Shown here in pieces: positions 9,619-18,238 of a DNA stretch of 33,861 nt. The stretch covers positions 1-33,861 of the forward strand of contig JBEVEP010000142.1 of the NCBI GenBank assembly GCA_040512755.1, read 5' to 3'. The notes under the pieces were generated by a model, which was not told the DNA's origin, made no database searches, and saw only the letters and a list, made by a program, of their open reading frames with translations. Within the stretch, counting starts at the first letter, position 1; every line of letters starts with the position of its first letter. The translations under genes were made by a program, and so were the position numbers. This DNA comes from JBEVEP01 sp040512755 (lineage in GTDB: Bacteria; Pseudomonadota; Alphaproteobacteria; Rhizobiales; Rhizobiaceae).

Positions 9619-9643
9619 AACTCTTCGAAACGGCTCGGGTTCC
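9619..9643 (-). promoter_or_regulatory. Possible EcfG-type general-stress promoter of the CHRD gene
   Basis: On the minus strand GGAAC (9643-9639), 16-base spacer, AGTT (9622-9619), against the alphaproteobacterial EcfG pattern GGAAC-N16/17-CGTT. One mismatch in the -10 and a very short leader to the ATG at 9580 are compatible with a promoter. Weak evidence by eye. Confidence 0.3.
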
Positions 9644-9786
9644 TGAGTGTTCTTGCCGATTGCGCCCCGGTACGGTTGAACGCGAGACGAAAATTGTTTT
9701 CGAATGTCGGGTCTGACCCGCGCCGTTCGTCTTGACTGCGGATGCCGGCAGGAGTGGCTGGCCGGGTAAGACAAGGAGACGAGACG

Positions 9787-10197
9787 ATGCGATTCATGAT
9801 TTTGGTCAAAGGCAATGTCGAGTCCGAAGCGGGCGTCATGCCCTCGCAGGACATATTCACGGCGATGGCGGACTATCACGAGCAACTGGCGAAAGCCGGT
9901 GTCCTTCTCGATGCCAACGGACTGCAGCCGACTTCCAAGGGCTTTCGCGTCAACTATTCAGGCGGCAAGCGCATGATCATGGACGGCCCCTTCACCGAGA
10001 CGAAGGAAATCCTGGCCGGCTTCACCATCATTCAGGTCAAGTCGCGGGAAGAAGCGATCGAATGGGCGAAGCGGTTTCCGAATCCGCACAACGAGGACGG
10101 TCATATCGAAGTGCGCCAAATGTTCGAACTGGAGGATTTCGGCGATCTGGAAGGCGTCGAGCGGTTTCGCGACCTGGGTGTGGATGTGGAGAAATAG
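9787..10197 (+). CDS. YCII/DGPF-domain protein, 136 aa
   Basis: Small cytoplasmic protein of the YCII-related (DGPF) family, ferredoxin-like fold. Begins MRFMILVKGNVESEAG, carries the signature MIMDGPFTETKEILAGF and the following strand TIIQVKSREEAIEWAKRFP. Start at 9787 has AAGGAGAC six bases upstream. In many actinobacteria and rhizobia such genes pair with an ECF sigma factor, but none is next to this one. Biochemical function unknown. Confidence 0.93.
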   Translation: MRFMILVKGNVESEAGVMPSQDIFTAMADYHEQLAKAGVLLDANGLQPTSKGFRVNYSGGKRMIMDGPFTETKEILAGFTIIQVKSREEAIEWAKRFPNPHNEDGHIEVRQMFELEDFGDLEGVERFRDLGVDVEK

Positions 10198-10212
10198 CGG
10201 GTGCGGACCTCG

Positions 10213-10408
10213 CCTTCTCCCCTTGTGGGAGAAGGTGGATCGGCGCGTAGCGCCGAGACGGATGAGGGGTGCTGGCCAGAGTGCGGTGTAGAAGAACGGA
10301 AGTGAAATCAATGCGTTGTATCGAGTTATGAAACGCCTCGTTGCTTCCCGCACCCCTCATCCGACCTCGCCTTCGGCTCAGCCTCCTTCTCCCACAAGGG
10401 GAGAAGGG
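10213..10408. repeat. Type 1 compound palindrome, copy A
   Basis: About 196 bp with roughly 60-bp inverted arms. Each arm holds an end hairpin (CCTTCTCCCC...GGGAGAAGG), a GC-rich small palindrome (GGCGCGTAGCGCC) and GGATGAGGGGTG; the core is less conserved. It begins 16 bases after the YCII stop. Near-identical arms recur at 23308 and 26489. Confidence 0.9.
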
Positions 10409-10464
10409 AAGACGTCATACGTGGCAGAAAACAATCTTGTGATCGTATGCTGCATTGCGGTATC

Positions 10465-10512
10465 TTGACTGCGAATGATCATTCGCATAAAGTGAGAGTG
10501 AACGTTCGCTCT
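10465..10512 (+). promoter_or_regulatory. Promoter with overlapping palindromic operators for the tetR-efflux operon
   Basis: TTGACT (10465-10470), 17-base spacer, TAAAGT (10488-10493). The spacer is filled by a perfect 16-bp palindrome GCGAATGATCATTCGC (10471-10486). A second, imperfect palindrome, AGAGTGAACGTTCGCTCT (10495-10512), lies over the probable start of transcription. Both resemble TetR-family operators, sharing GAA-Tn/TTCGC half-site features, so autorepression by the TetR protein at 10529 is likely. Confidence 0.75.
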
Positions 10513-10528
10513 TACTTTGGAGACTTCG

Positions 10529-11203
10529 ATGGAAGACGTCTCGCACCCTGGTCAGTTCGACCTCCTCACGGAAGGAGAAGCACACGCTCCCTCGCGTGCG
10601 GAACGGCGTGACCAGCAGATCCATCGCATTCTCGATGCGGCGAAGGCCTGCTTCCTCCGGTTTGGATTCCAGGGGGCTTCCATGAACCAGATTTGCGCCG
10701 AAGTGGGCATGAGCCCAGGGGCTCTCTACCGCTATTTCCCATCCAAGGAAGCGATTATCGAGGCGATCTGCGAAGCTGACCGCAAGCAGGATGCCGAAAA
10801 ATTCGCTGCGATGGACGAGAATCCCTGCGTGGTTGATGGGTTTCTCAACGCGGCAATGGGGCACATCCGCTACATCCACGAAAGCGGCAATGCACCGATC
10901 TTCGCCGAGATACACACCGAAGCGCTCCGCAACGAGGCGATCCGCGCCATCAGCGAGCGCTGCATGGGCGAAGTGCAGGAAAAGTTTCGCAACTACCTTC
11001 AAGCTGCCATCGACCGGGGCGACATCGATCCGATCGTCGAGCTTGACGCGCTGATGCCGATGATCATGGCGATCGGCCATGGCCTGGCCATCAACGACCT
11101 GCCGGGGGCCGGCGTGCCCTATGATCGAATTGAAAAGCTGATGCGGGCGACGATCGAAGCCCTGTTCCGTCCGGGCACGAGCTACAAGCACCCCGGAAAC
11201 TGA
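10529..11203 (+). CDS. TetR/AcrR-family transcriptional regulator, 224 aa
   Basis: Residues about 23-75 form the TetR helix-turn-helix domain: ERRDQQIHRILDAAKACFLR, then GFQGASMNQICAEVGMSPGALYRYFPSKEAII. The rest is an all-helical ligand and dimer domain with no recognisable ligand class. Start at 10529 has GGAGA six bases upstream. It heads a three-gene operon with the adaptor 30 bases later and the RND permease after that, and palindromic operators cover its own promoter, so it probably represses the pump until a substrate binds. Confidence 0.94.
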   Translation: MEDVSHPGQFDLLTEGEAHAPSRAERRDQQIHRILDAAKACFLRFGFQGASMNQICAEVGMSPGALYRYFPSKEAIIEAICEADRKQDAEKFAAMDENPCVVDGFLNAAMGHIRYIHESGNAPIFAEIHTEALRNEAIRAISERCMGEVQEKFRNYLQAAIDRGDIDPIVELDALMPMIMAIGHGLAINDLPGAGVPYDRIEKLMRATIEALFRPGTSYKHPGN

Positions 11204-11233
11204 TCCTCCGAAACCAACTAGCCGAGACCGACG

Positions 11234-12415
11234 ATGACCGTTCGTACGACCCTCATTTCCTCGCTTGCGGCAGTTCTGCTGGCCGGAGCTGCCTATGCTG
11301 GCCTCTCGGGCGGCGTCTTTGCCGCCAGCGAAACCGTGGAACAGGCAGTGGTGCAGTCAGCGCCCACGATCCGCGTCGTTCCCGCCGAAAAGCGTGAACT
11401 GATAGAGCGCCTGTCCGTGACCGGCTCAATCGTTGCCCGTGAAGAAGCGGCGGCCGGCACAGACCTCAACGGCATGATTGTGCTTCAGCTCAACGCCGAT
11501 GAAGGCGACACGGTCAAGAAGGGCGACGTTCTGGCCGTTCTCGACCGGTCGGCCCTCGACACGCAGCTTGCCCAGGTCAATGCGAGCCGCGCCCAGGCCG
11601 AGGCGACTATCGCCCAGATGCGCGCCCAGATCGGCGATGCCGAAGTCGGCGTGCGCCAGGCGCAGGAGGCGCTCGATCGGGCGAAGGCTCTGCAGCTCAA
11701 GGGCGTGGCCGCGAAGATGCAGCTCGACAACGCCGTCAACGGTTATGACAGCGCCCAGGCAAAGCTGCTTTCCGCAAACAAGGCGGTCGCGGCTTCCGAG
11801 GCGCAACTTGCCGTCATCGACGCGCAAAAGCAGAACATTCTGCTGCAGATCGAGAAGACCGAAGTGAAGGCCCCGGCCGATGGCCTCGTCCTTGCGCGCA
11901 ACGCGACGCTGGGCGGCATCGTTTCGGCAGGCGGCGATCCGCTGTTCCGAATTGCGATCGGCGGTGAACTGGAACTCGCTGCAACAGTGGCTGAGACAGC
12001 CTTGCCGCGTCTTCAGCCCGGCATGCCGGTGCAGGTCATCCCGGCCGGCGCAGCAGAGGCCGTCACCGGCACGATCCGCCGCATTTCGCCGGAGGTCGAC
12101 CAGAAGTCCCGGCTGGGCACGATCCGCGTCTCATTGACAGACGGCCACGCCGCGCGCGCCGGAAACTTCGCGCGCGGTCAGATCGAGGCGCTTCGTCTCG
12201 ACGGCGTTGCCGTTCCCGTATCCGCTATCACGTTCCAGGGCACGGAAGCGTTCGTGCAGGCTGTCGAGGGCGGCAAGGTCAAGACGACGCCTGTCACGCT
12301 TGGCGCCCGAGCGGACGGCTATGTCCAGGTGAGCGGCATTGCGGAAGGGCAGGAAGTGGTTGCGCGTGCAGGAACCTTTGTCGGCGACGGCGATGCCGTA
12401 ACGCCGGTGCGCTAA
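11234..12415 (+). CDS. RND efflux periplasmic adaptor subunit, 393 aa
   Basis: HlyD/AcrA-like membrane fusion protein. Signal peptide about 1-30 (ends FAAS), first lipoyl half with LNADEGDTVKKGDVLAVLD, an alpha-helical hairpin (about 115-205, Ala/Gln-rich heptads), second lipoyl half with IEKTEVKAPADGLVLARNATLGG, beta-barrel, and a C-terminal membrane-proximal domain ending EGQEVVARAGTFVGDGDAVTP. Sits 30 bases after tetR and 21 bases before the permease. Not a close copy of the adaptor at 193-1425, so the two pumps are distinct systems. Confidence 0.94.
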   Translation: MTVRTTLISSLAAVLLAGAAYAGLSGGVFAASETVEQAVVQSAPTIRVVPAEKRELIERLSVTGSIVAREEAAAGTDLNGMIVLQLNADEGDTVKKGDVLAVLDRSALDTQLAQVNASRAQAEATIAQMRAQIGDAEVGVRQAQEALDRAKALQLKGVAAKMQLDNAVNGYDSAQAKLLSANKAVAASEAQLAVIDAQKQNILLQIEKTEVKAPADGLVLARNATLGGIVSAGGDPLFRIAIGGELELAATVAETALPRLQPGMPVQVIPAGAAEAVTGTIRRISPEVDQKSRLGTIRVSLTDGHAARAGNFARGQIEALRLDGVAVPVSAITFQGTEAFVQAVEGGKVKTTPVTLGARADGYVQVSGIAEGQEVVARAGTFVGDGDAVTPVR

Positions 12416-12436
12416 GGAAACGGGAGCGATCAATCC

Positions 12437-15400
12437 ATGAACTGGAACATCTCCGCCTGGTCGATCCGGAACCCGGTTCCGCCGATCCTGCTTTTCCTGG
12501 TGCTCATGGCCCTTGGCGTCATGAGCTTCGCGAAACTGCCGGTGACGCGTTTCCCGAATATCGACGTACCGCTGGTGTCGGTGACCATCACAGATCCCGG
12601 TGTGGCGCCGAGCGAACTCGAGACACAGGTAACCAAGCGCATCGAAGATGCCGTATCCAACATCAGCGGCGTCAAGAACGTCACCTCGACGATCACCGAG
12701 GGAAATTCCCAGACGCTGGTGGAATTCCGGCTCGAGGTCGACACCCAGACCGCCGTCACGGACGTAAAGGATGCGGTCGAGCGCATTCGCTCGGACCTTC
12801 CCGCAACATCGGAAGCCCCGATCGTCAACCGCATCGATGTCGAGGGTCAGGCGATCCTGACCTATGCGGTCTCCGCGCCTGCGATGACGCCGGAAGAACT
12901 GTCGTGGTTCGTGGACGATACGGCGATCCGCAAGCTGCAAGGCCTGAAAGGCGTGGCGCGGGTCGATCGCTATGGTGGTGTCACGCGTGAAATCCACATC
13001 GACGTCGATCCGGACCGGCTCAACGCGCTTGGCGTGACTGCCGGCGACGTGAACCGCGCGCTCAGGATGGCGAATGTCGATCTGACCGGCGGCAGCGCCG
13101 ATTTCAGCGAACGCGACCAGGCGATCCGCACGCTCGGCGGCGCCAAGACGCTCGCCGATCTTGAACGGCTGGAAATTTCGCTCGGCGGGGATCGCAAGGT
13201 CACACTGTCGGACATCGCGAAGGTCACGGATTCCTGGGAAGAGCCGCGGTCATTCGCCCGCGTCAACGGCCAGACCGTCGTTTCTTTCGGCATCTTCCGG
13301 GGCAAGGGCGAGAGTGACGTCGAGGTCAACGAGCGCGTCAAGGTCGCTGTGGAGCAGCTACAGTCGGCGCATCCCGACGTTACGATCACCAAGGTGGACG
13401 ATTCCGTCAGCTACACGGAGGGCAACTACGATGCCGCGATGGAGACGCTGCTCGAAGGCGCCATTCTTTCGGTTATCGTGGTCTTCCTGTTCCTGCGCGA
13501 CATCCGAGCCACGATTGTTGCCGCGATTGCCCTGCCGCTGTCCATCATTCCGGCCTTCTGGGCGCTCGACATGATGGGCTTCTCGCTCAACCTCGTCAGC
13601 CTGCTCGGCATTACACTGGTGGTCGGTATTCTGGTCGACGACGCGATCGTCGAGATTGAAAACATCGTCCGGCACGTCAAGATGGGCAAGTCGCCCTATC
13701 GCGCCTCGCTGGAAGCCGCGGACGAGATCGGGCTCGCGGTTATCGCCATCTCTGCGACGATCATTGCCGTCTTCGCGCCGGTCAGCTTCATGGGCGGCAT
13801 CGCCGGCCAGTATTTCAAGCAGTTCGGCCTCACAGTCGCCGTCGCTGTGTTCTTCTCGCTGCTGGTCGCGCGGCTGATCACGCCATTGCTCGCGGCCTAT
13901 TTTCTGCGCAGCCATGTCCATGCCGAACCCAAACCGGGCATCATCATGCGCGGCTATGAAAGCCTGCTCAGGACCACGCTGCGCTACCGTTGGCTGACGC
14001 TTGCGGCCGGCATCGCGTTTTTTGCCGGGTCGATCTACGCGATTGGTTTCCTTCCGTCCGGCTTTATCCCGAAGGAGGATGCCAGCCGCATCGTCTTCTC
14101 GCTCGAATTGCCGCCCGGCAGCCGGCTCGACGATACGCGCGCAATGACGGACGACGTCACAACGCTGTTCCGCGAGGTGCCTGAAGTCGAGAACGTCTAT
14201 GTGATCGGCGGCTCCAGCCCGACCGGGACATTGGAGCCCCGCCGCGCCACCGTCGTGGCCGACCTGAAGCACAAGTCCGAGCGTGACGTGCCGCAGCACG
14301 AGATCGAGGAAATCCTGCTCAAAAAGCTGCAAACGATTCCGGATCTGCGCGCCTATTTCGTCAATGACCGCGGCGAGCGCCAGCTTGCTTTCGGTGTCAT
14401 GGGCACGGATGGCGCATTGCTCGACGCGCAGGCTCGAAAAATCCAGAGTGCGATGGCCGCCACCGGAAAGTTCCGCGCTATCTCGTCCAATGCAGCGCTC
14501 GACCGGCCGGAAATCATCGTGGTTCCGAAACTCGACCGGCTTGCCGAGCTCGGCATTTCGACAGCCACGCTTTCGGAGACGCTGCGCATTGCCACGATCG
14601 GCGATGTCGACGCCAATCTTGCCAAGTTCACGGTTGGCGACCGTCAGATCCCGATCCGCGTCCAGCTCGACGAAAAGGCGCGCGACGATCTGTCTGTGGT
14701 CAGCGCGTTGCCGGTGCCGACGGCGTCGGGCGTCAGCGTGCCGCTGTCTTCCGTTGCCGAAATCCATTTCGGCCAGGGTCCGTCATCGATCCAGCGCTTC
14801 AATCGCGAGCGCCGTGTGGTCATCGGAGCCGATATGGCCAACGGCGCCGAGCTCGGCGAGGGCCTGGGTATCGTGTGGTCACTGCCGGAAGTGAAGAACA
14901 TGCCTGCCGGCACCCGCATCCAGGAGACGGGCGACGCCGAGATCATGGGCGAGGTCTTCGCCGGTTTCGCGGCCGCGATGGGCACCGGCCTGATGCTCGT
15001 TCTCGTCGTGCTGATCCTGCTGTTCGGCTCGGTCTTCCACTCCTTCACCATCCTCGGTTCGCTTCCGCTGGCGATCGGCGGCGTGGTGGCGGGGCTGTGG
15101 CTGACCAATTCAGCGGTCTCGATGCCGGTCGTCATCGGTATCCTGATGCTGATGGGCATCGTCACCAAGAATGCGATCATGCTGGTCGATTTCGCGGTGG
15201 AAGAGGTCAAGCACGGAATCCCGCGCGCCGAAGCCATCATCGACGCGGGCCGCAAGCGCGCCCGGCCGATCGTGATGACCACGATCGCCATGTCGGCAGG
15301 CATGATCCCGGCGTCTCTTGCGCTCGGCGATGGCGGCGAGTTCCGCGCGCCGATGGCGGTGGCCGTGGTCGGCGGACTGCTCGTCTCCACGTTCCTGTCG

Positions 15401-15589
15401 CTGGTCTTCGTGCCGTCCTTCTACACGATCATGGACGACGCCGCGCTCGGCACGGCCCGGCTGTTCCGCTGGCTGGTCAAGCCGAACAGCAAGGATGAAC
15501 CGGAGGCTGCGGACAGCATGGAGTATGTCTCCAACGTCCATGCGCTGGAGCGCGCGGCAGGCCGCGAACTGCCCATCGCGGCGGAGTAG
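12437..15589 (+). CDS. RND family efflux permease, 1050 aa
   Basis: Inner-membrane proton antiporter of the AcrB/HAE-RND superfamily, full length. TM1 at residues 10-30; RLPVTRFP-like entry to the porter domain (LPVTRFPNIDVPLVSVTITDPGVAP split at residue 42); TM4 carries the proton-relay pair Asp401-Asp402 in GILVDDAIVEIENI; the second half repeats with TM8-TM12 (GTGLMLVLVVLILLFGSVFHS, LMGIVTKNAIMLVDFAVEEV). It begins with SIRNPVPP and ends in a hydrophilic tail. GGAGCGAT is upstream of the ATG. No outer-membrane factor is encoded here, so it probably uses a shared TolC-like channel. Drug-type substrate is inferred from the family. Confidence 0.96.
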   Translation: MNWNISAWSIRNPVPPILLFLVLMALGVMSFAKLPVTRFPNIDVPLVSVTITDPGVAPSELETQVTKRIEDAVSNISGVKNVTSTITEGNSQTLVEFRLEVDTQTAVTDVKDAVERIRSDLPATSEAPIVNRIDVEGQAILTYAVSAPAMTPEELSWFVDDTAIRKLQGLKGVARVDRYGGVTREIHIDVDPDRLNALGVTAGDVNRALRMANVDLTGGSADFSERDQAIRTLGGAKTLADLERLEISLGGDRKVTLSDIAKVTDSWEEPRSFARVNGQTVVSFGIFRGKGESDVEVNERVKVAVEQLQSAHPDVTITKVDDSVSYTEGNYDAAMETLLEGAILSVIVVFLFLRDIRATIVAAIALPLSIIPAFWALDMMGFSLNLVSLLGITLVVGILVDDAIVEIENIVRHVKMGKSPYRASLEAADEIGLAVIAISATIIAVFAPVSFMGGIAGQYFKQFGLTVAVAVFFSLLVARLITPLLAAYFLRSHVHAEPKPGIIMRGYESLLRTTLRYRWLTLAAGIAFFAGSIYAIGFLPSGFIPKEDASRIVFSLELPPGSRLDDTRAMTDDVTTLFREVPEVENVYVIGGSSPTGTLEPRRATVVADLKHKSERDVPQHEIEEILLKKLQTIPDLRAYFVNDRGERQLAFGVMGTDGALLDAQARKIQSAMAATGKFRAISSNAALDRPEIIVVPKLDRLAELGISTATLSETLRIATIGDVDANLAKFTVGDRQIPIRVQLDEKARDDLSVVSALPVPTASGVSVPLSSVAEIHFGQGPSSIQRFNRERRVVIGADMANGAELGEGLGIVWSLPEVKNMPAGTRIQETGDAEIMGEVFAGFAAAMGTGLMLVLVVLILLFGSVFHSFTILGSLPLAIGGVVAGLWLTNSAVSMPVVIGILMLMGIVTKNAIMLVDFAVEEVKHGIPRAEAIIDAGRKRARPIVMTTIAMSAGMIPASLALGDGGEFRAPMAVAVVGGLLVSTFLSLVFVPSFYTIMDDAALGTARLFRWLVKPNSKDEPEAADSMEYVSNVHALERAAGRELPIAAE

Positions 15590-15697
15590 TTGGGGTTGAC
15601 CGGCTGGTCCGTCGGGGCAGGAGTCGGCCTGCCTCCCTGCACCAAGACGGCTCTGCATGCGCATACCGCATTGGCGCGAAAACGAAGCCGTGTTCTG

Positions 15698-15864
15698 CCC
15701 CTCACCTGGCTGCCGCCATCCTCTCCCCGCGAGCGGGGAGAGGAGCGCTGGCCGCACCCACGGGGCTCATTTTGCTGAGTTCACGATTGGCGAAATCTGA
15801 AATGAAGGCGTCCTTCTCCCCGTTAACGGGGAGAAGATGCCGGCAGGAAGATGAGGGGCAGCAC
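15698..15864. repeat. Type 2 compound palindrome, copy 1 (reverse orientation)
   Basis: About 167 bp. Outer ends are CCCCTCACCTGG and GATGAGGGGCAGCAC; inside are two hairpins (CCTCTCCCCGCGAGCGGGGAGAGG and TTCTCCCCGTTAACGGGGAGAA). Its reverse complement matches 29529-29696 along its whole length, including the core TTCGCCAATCG. It fills most of the 295-base gap between the convergent RND permease and pfp genes and ends 21 bases past the pfp stop. Nothing else is visible in 15590-15697. Confidence 0.85.
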
Positions 15865-15884
15865 AATCTCAAGCAGATTGGTAA

Positions 15885-17051
15885 TCACACAAACGGCCGG
15901 CCGACCTCGTATTTGACCGGGATGAGCCGGTTCAGATAGGCCATGCCCGCTTTCGCGGGCTGGTTCACGTCGGGCAGCAGGAAGTCGTCAGGCATGTGGC
16001 GGGTCTTCCCGGCCACATTGGCAAGCGGGACGCGCCGCATCACTGTCTTGCCGGCTTCGTATTGTAGCGCGACCGAGCCGCCACCGCGATCGGCCGTATC
16101 CACCGCAAAGACGCCGGCTTCGAAAGCCTCCCGCGAATCGACCTCGTTGATCGCGCCGATATAGCCGCGCGGCATATAGCCGAGCGCGTCGACGCGGGCG
16201 CGCTTGCCGGGCAGGCCCTCCGCGAGCGCACGCTCGAACGCCATGCTGAGATCGCTGCCGGAGAGCTTGATGTTGCCGTGCGCGTCGCGCTCCAGCCGGT
16301 CCGGGGGCACCAGGCTTTCCACGAGCGCGCGCCCGTCTTCCGTCGTCACGCCTTCGGAGACCGCCACGATGCAGCGCTTGTAGCGGTCGAGCGTCGAGCG
16401 CACATCGTCGATGAAGCGCGGCACCGAAAATGCGCGCTCCGGAACATAGAGCAGGTGTGGACCGTCGTCCTCTTCATCGCGCCAGGCAGCTGCTGCGGCA
16501 GTCAGGAAGCCCGCATGCCGTCCCATGACGATGCCGACATAGACGCCGGGGAGGGCCCGGAAATCGAGATCGACGCTGCGGAAGGCGCCGGCGACGAACT
16601 CGCCGGCCGATATGAAGCCCGGCGTATGGTCGTTCTCGACGAGATCGTTGTCGATGGTCTTCGGAGCGTGGACGAAGGCGATCGAGCCGCCCGCTGCGTC
16701 GGACAGGATCTGCTGGGTGCCCGCCGTATCGTTACCGCCGATATAGATAAAGGCATCAGCGCCGGCTTTCTGCAGTCCCCTGAGCACGAGCTCGCAATAG
16801 GCCGCATCGGGCTTGTCGCGCGTGCTGCCCAACGCCGCGCCCGGAGTCCTGGCAACCTTCCTCATGCGCTCCGCCGGCACGTCGGAGAAGTCCACATAGT
16901 CGCCATCGCGAATGCCGCGCACGCCGTGCCGCGCACCCAGGATTTTGGCATCGGGATAACGCCGCTTGATCTCACTGACCGCGCCGGCCAACGTCTGGTT
17001 GATGACAGCCGTCGGGCCTCCGCCCTGGGCAATGACAAATGTGCGCGGCAT
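15885..17051 (-). CDS. pfp: Pyrophosphate-dependent 6-phosphofructokinase, 388 aa
   Basis: Interconverts fructose 6-phosphate and fructose 1,6-bisphosphate using PPi instead of ATP. PPi-type diagnostics are clear: GGNDT at 105-109, where Asp replaces the glycine of ATP enzymes, and PKTIDND at 130-136, where Lys replaces the glycine of PGTIDND. The substrate motif MGRHAG is at 176-181. The N-terminal GGGPTAVIN loop is typical of the group. TTGGAGAG precedes the ATG. Most rhizobia lack an ATP-dependent enzyme and use the Entner-Doudoroff route, so this reversible enzyme may serve gluconeogenesis or the triose/hexose balance. It stands alone, without other glycolytic genes. Confidence 0.95.
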   Translation of the reverse strand: MPRTFVIAQGGGPTAVINQTLAGAVSEIKRRYPDAKILGARHGVRGIRDGDYVDFSDVPAERMRKVARTPGAALGSTRDKPDAAYCELVLRGLQKAGADAFIYIGGNDTAGTQQILSDAAGGSIAFVHAPKTIDNDLVENDHTPGFISAGEFVAGAFRSVDLDFRALPGVYVGIVMGRHAGFLTAAAAAWRDEEDDGPHLLYVPERAFSVPRFIDDVRSTLDRYKRCIVAVSEGVTTEDGRALVESLVPPDRLERDAHGNIKLSGSDLSMAFERALAEGLPGKRARVDALGYMPRGYIGAINEVDSREAFEAGVFAVDTADRGGGSVALQYEAGKTVMRRVPLANVAGKTRHMPDDFLLPDVNQPAKAGMAYLNRLIPVKYEVGRPFV

Positions 17052-17164
17052 GCGAACTCTCCAAGGTTCTAAAATCCGCGGTTACATTTGCGCGTCTTGC
17101 CGCTTCGCGCAACTGCGAAGAGCGGTGCGCCACGCGTGTTAATAACCGGTCTGGTTGATAGTTT

Positions 17165-17301
17165 CCCCCCTCACCGGCTCGCTGCGCTCGCCACCACTCC
17201 CCCGCAAAGCCGGGGAGAGGAAACGCGGCCGTGGCCTCGCGCCCTTCCTCTCCCCCATGAAATGGGGGAGAGGTGCCGAGCGAAGCGAGGCGGTGAGGGG
17301 G
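17165..17301. repeat. Type 3 compound palindrome
   Basis: About 137 bp. Ends CCCCCTCACCG and CGGTGAGGGGG are exact inverted copies; inside each arm GCTCGCTGCGCTCGCC pairs with GGCGAAGC-like sequence, and two hairpins occupy the middle (CTCCCCCGCAAAGCCGGGGAGAG; CCTCTCCCCCATGAAATGGGGGAGAGG). It is the main content of the 343-base gap 17052-17394; the rest shows only the small palindrome at 17360-17397. Confidence 0.8.
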
Positions 17302-17359
17302 TATTGCGCATCTGTTGACCCGAATTCAATGCCGTGGGCGATGCGCAAACAAGGAAATG

Positions 17360-17397
17360 GAGCGAGTTGCCCGATTCCGTTTTGGCAACGTGCTCTA
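17360..17397. repeat. Small palindrome that contains the L,D-transpeptidase stop codon
   Basis: Arms GAGCGAGTTGCC and GGCAACGTGCTC pair at 10 of 12 positions around a 12-base loop. On the minus strand it begins TAGAGC, and that TAG is the stop codon of the L,D-transpeptidase gene. It resembles rhizobial intergenic mosaic elements and could act as a terminator. Confidence 0.6.
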
Positions 17398-18177
17398 AAC
17401 GACCACGACCGGCGCCTTTCCGGACACGCGATCATAGAGGTCGATCACGTCCTGATTGATCATGCGCACGCAGCCGGACGACATGGCCTGCCCAATGGAC
17501 CACCACTCAGGCGATCCATGGATGCGGTAGCCGGTGTCCTGATTGTCTCTGTAAAGATAGAGCGCCCGCGCGCCGAGCGGATTGTCGAGCCCGCCGGGCT
17601 GACCGCCGCGCCATCTCTCCAGTTCAGGCTTGCGAACGATCATCTCCGGTGGCGGTGTCCATGTCGGCCATTTCTTGCCGTACTGGACATTTGCGCGGCC
17701 CTGCCAGCGAAATCCGTCACGCCCGATTCCTACGCCGTAGCGGATAGCGTCGCCTCCCGGCTGCACCAGATAGAGGAAGCGTTCCTGCAGGTGGACGACG
17801 ATCGTGCCCGGCGCCTCTCCGGTCGGATCGACCACGATCTGCCGGCGAAATCTCGCGTCCACCTTCTGATATGGGATTTCAGGGAGCTGGAAGCCACTAT
17901 CGTGGAAGGAAGCATACGTCAGTTGCCCGCTCGTCACGGAGCGGTCGACGCTGATATGCGGCCTGACCGCGCTCGTCGACGTCCGGTCCAGTCCGGGATC
18001 GGGCATGCTGGCGCTCATGCAGCCGCTGATGCTGGAGAGCCCCACGGCGCCCAGACCGGTCAGTACTGCCCTGCGGGAAATTGGTTCTTGTATCTTTGCT
18101 GTATGCAATATGGAATCGAATGCACGAAACTGACGCGACACGCGGTGCCCCCACGAGTTGAAAATCGGCGGGATCAT
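17395..18177 (-). CDS. L,D-transpeptidase (YkuD domain), probable lipoprotein, 260 aa
   Basis: Cell-wall enzyme forming 3-3 peptidoglycan cross-links or anchoring proteins to peptidoglycan. The YkuD catalytic motif is complete near the C-terminus: HGSPEWWSIGQAMSSGCVRM, with the nucleophile Cys after Ser-Gly. Near the N-terminus SRRAVLTGLGAVG followed by ISGC looks like a Tat-type twin-arginine leader with a lipobox. The start is uncertain: ATG at 18177 lacks a clear ribosome site, and an upstream frame to 18300 would overlap the divergent hydrolase gene; a TTG nearer the RR motif is possible. Rhizobiales encode many such enzymes and use them heavily at the growing pole. Confidence 0.9.
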   Translation of the reverse strand: MIPPIFNSWGHRVSRQFRAFDSILHTAKIQEPISRRAVLTGLGAVGLSSISGCMSASMPDPGLDRTSTSAVRPHISVDRSVTSGQLTYASFHDSGFQLPEIPYQKVDARFRRQIVVDPTGEAPGTIVVHLQERFLYLVQPGGDAIRYGVGIGRDGFRWQGRANVQYGKKWPTWTPPPEMIVRKPELERWRGGQPGGLDNPLGARALYLYRDNQDTGYRIHGSPEWWSIGQAMSSGCVRMINQDVIDLYDRVSGKAPVVVV

Positions 18178-18238
18178 GTCGATCCATGGTTGATAAAGAG
18201 TGAATTCTTGGGGAGCGGGAACAAAAGGAATCGGCAGC

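Noticed and set aside
13358..14767. Reverse-strand open frame of 469 codons inside the RND permease
   Set aside because: Antisense shadow of a conserved gene; composition rich in Arg, Asp and His with no domain.
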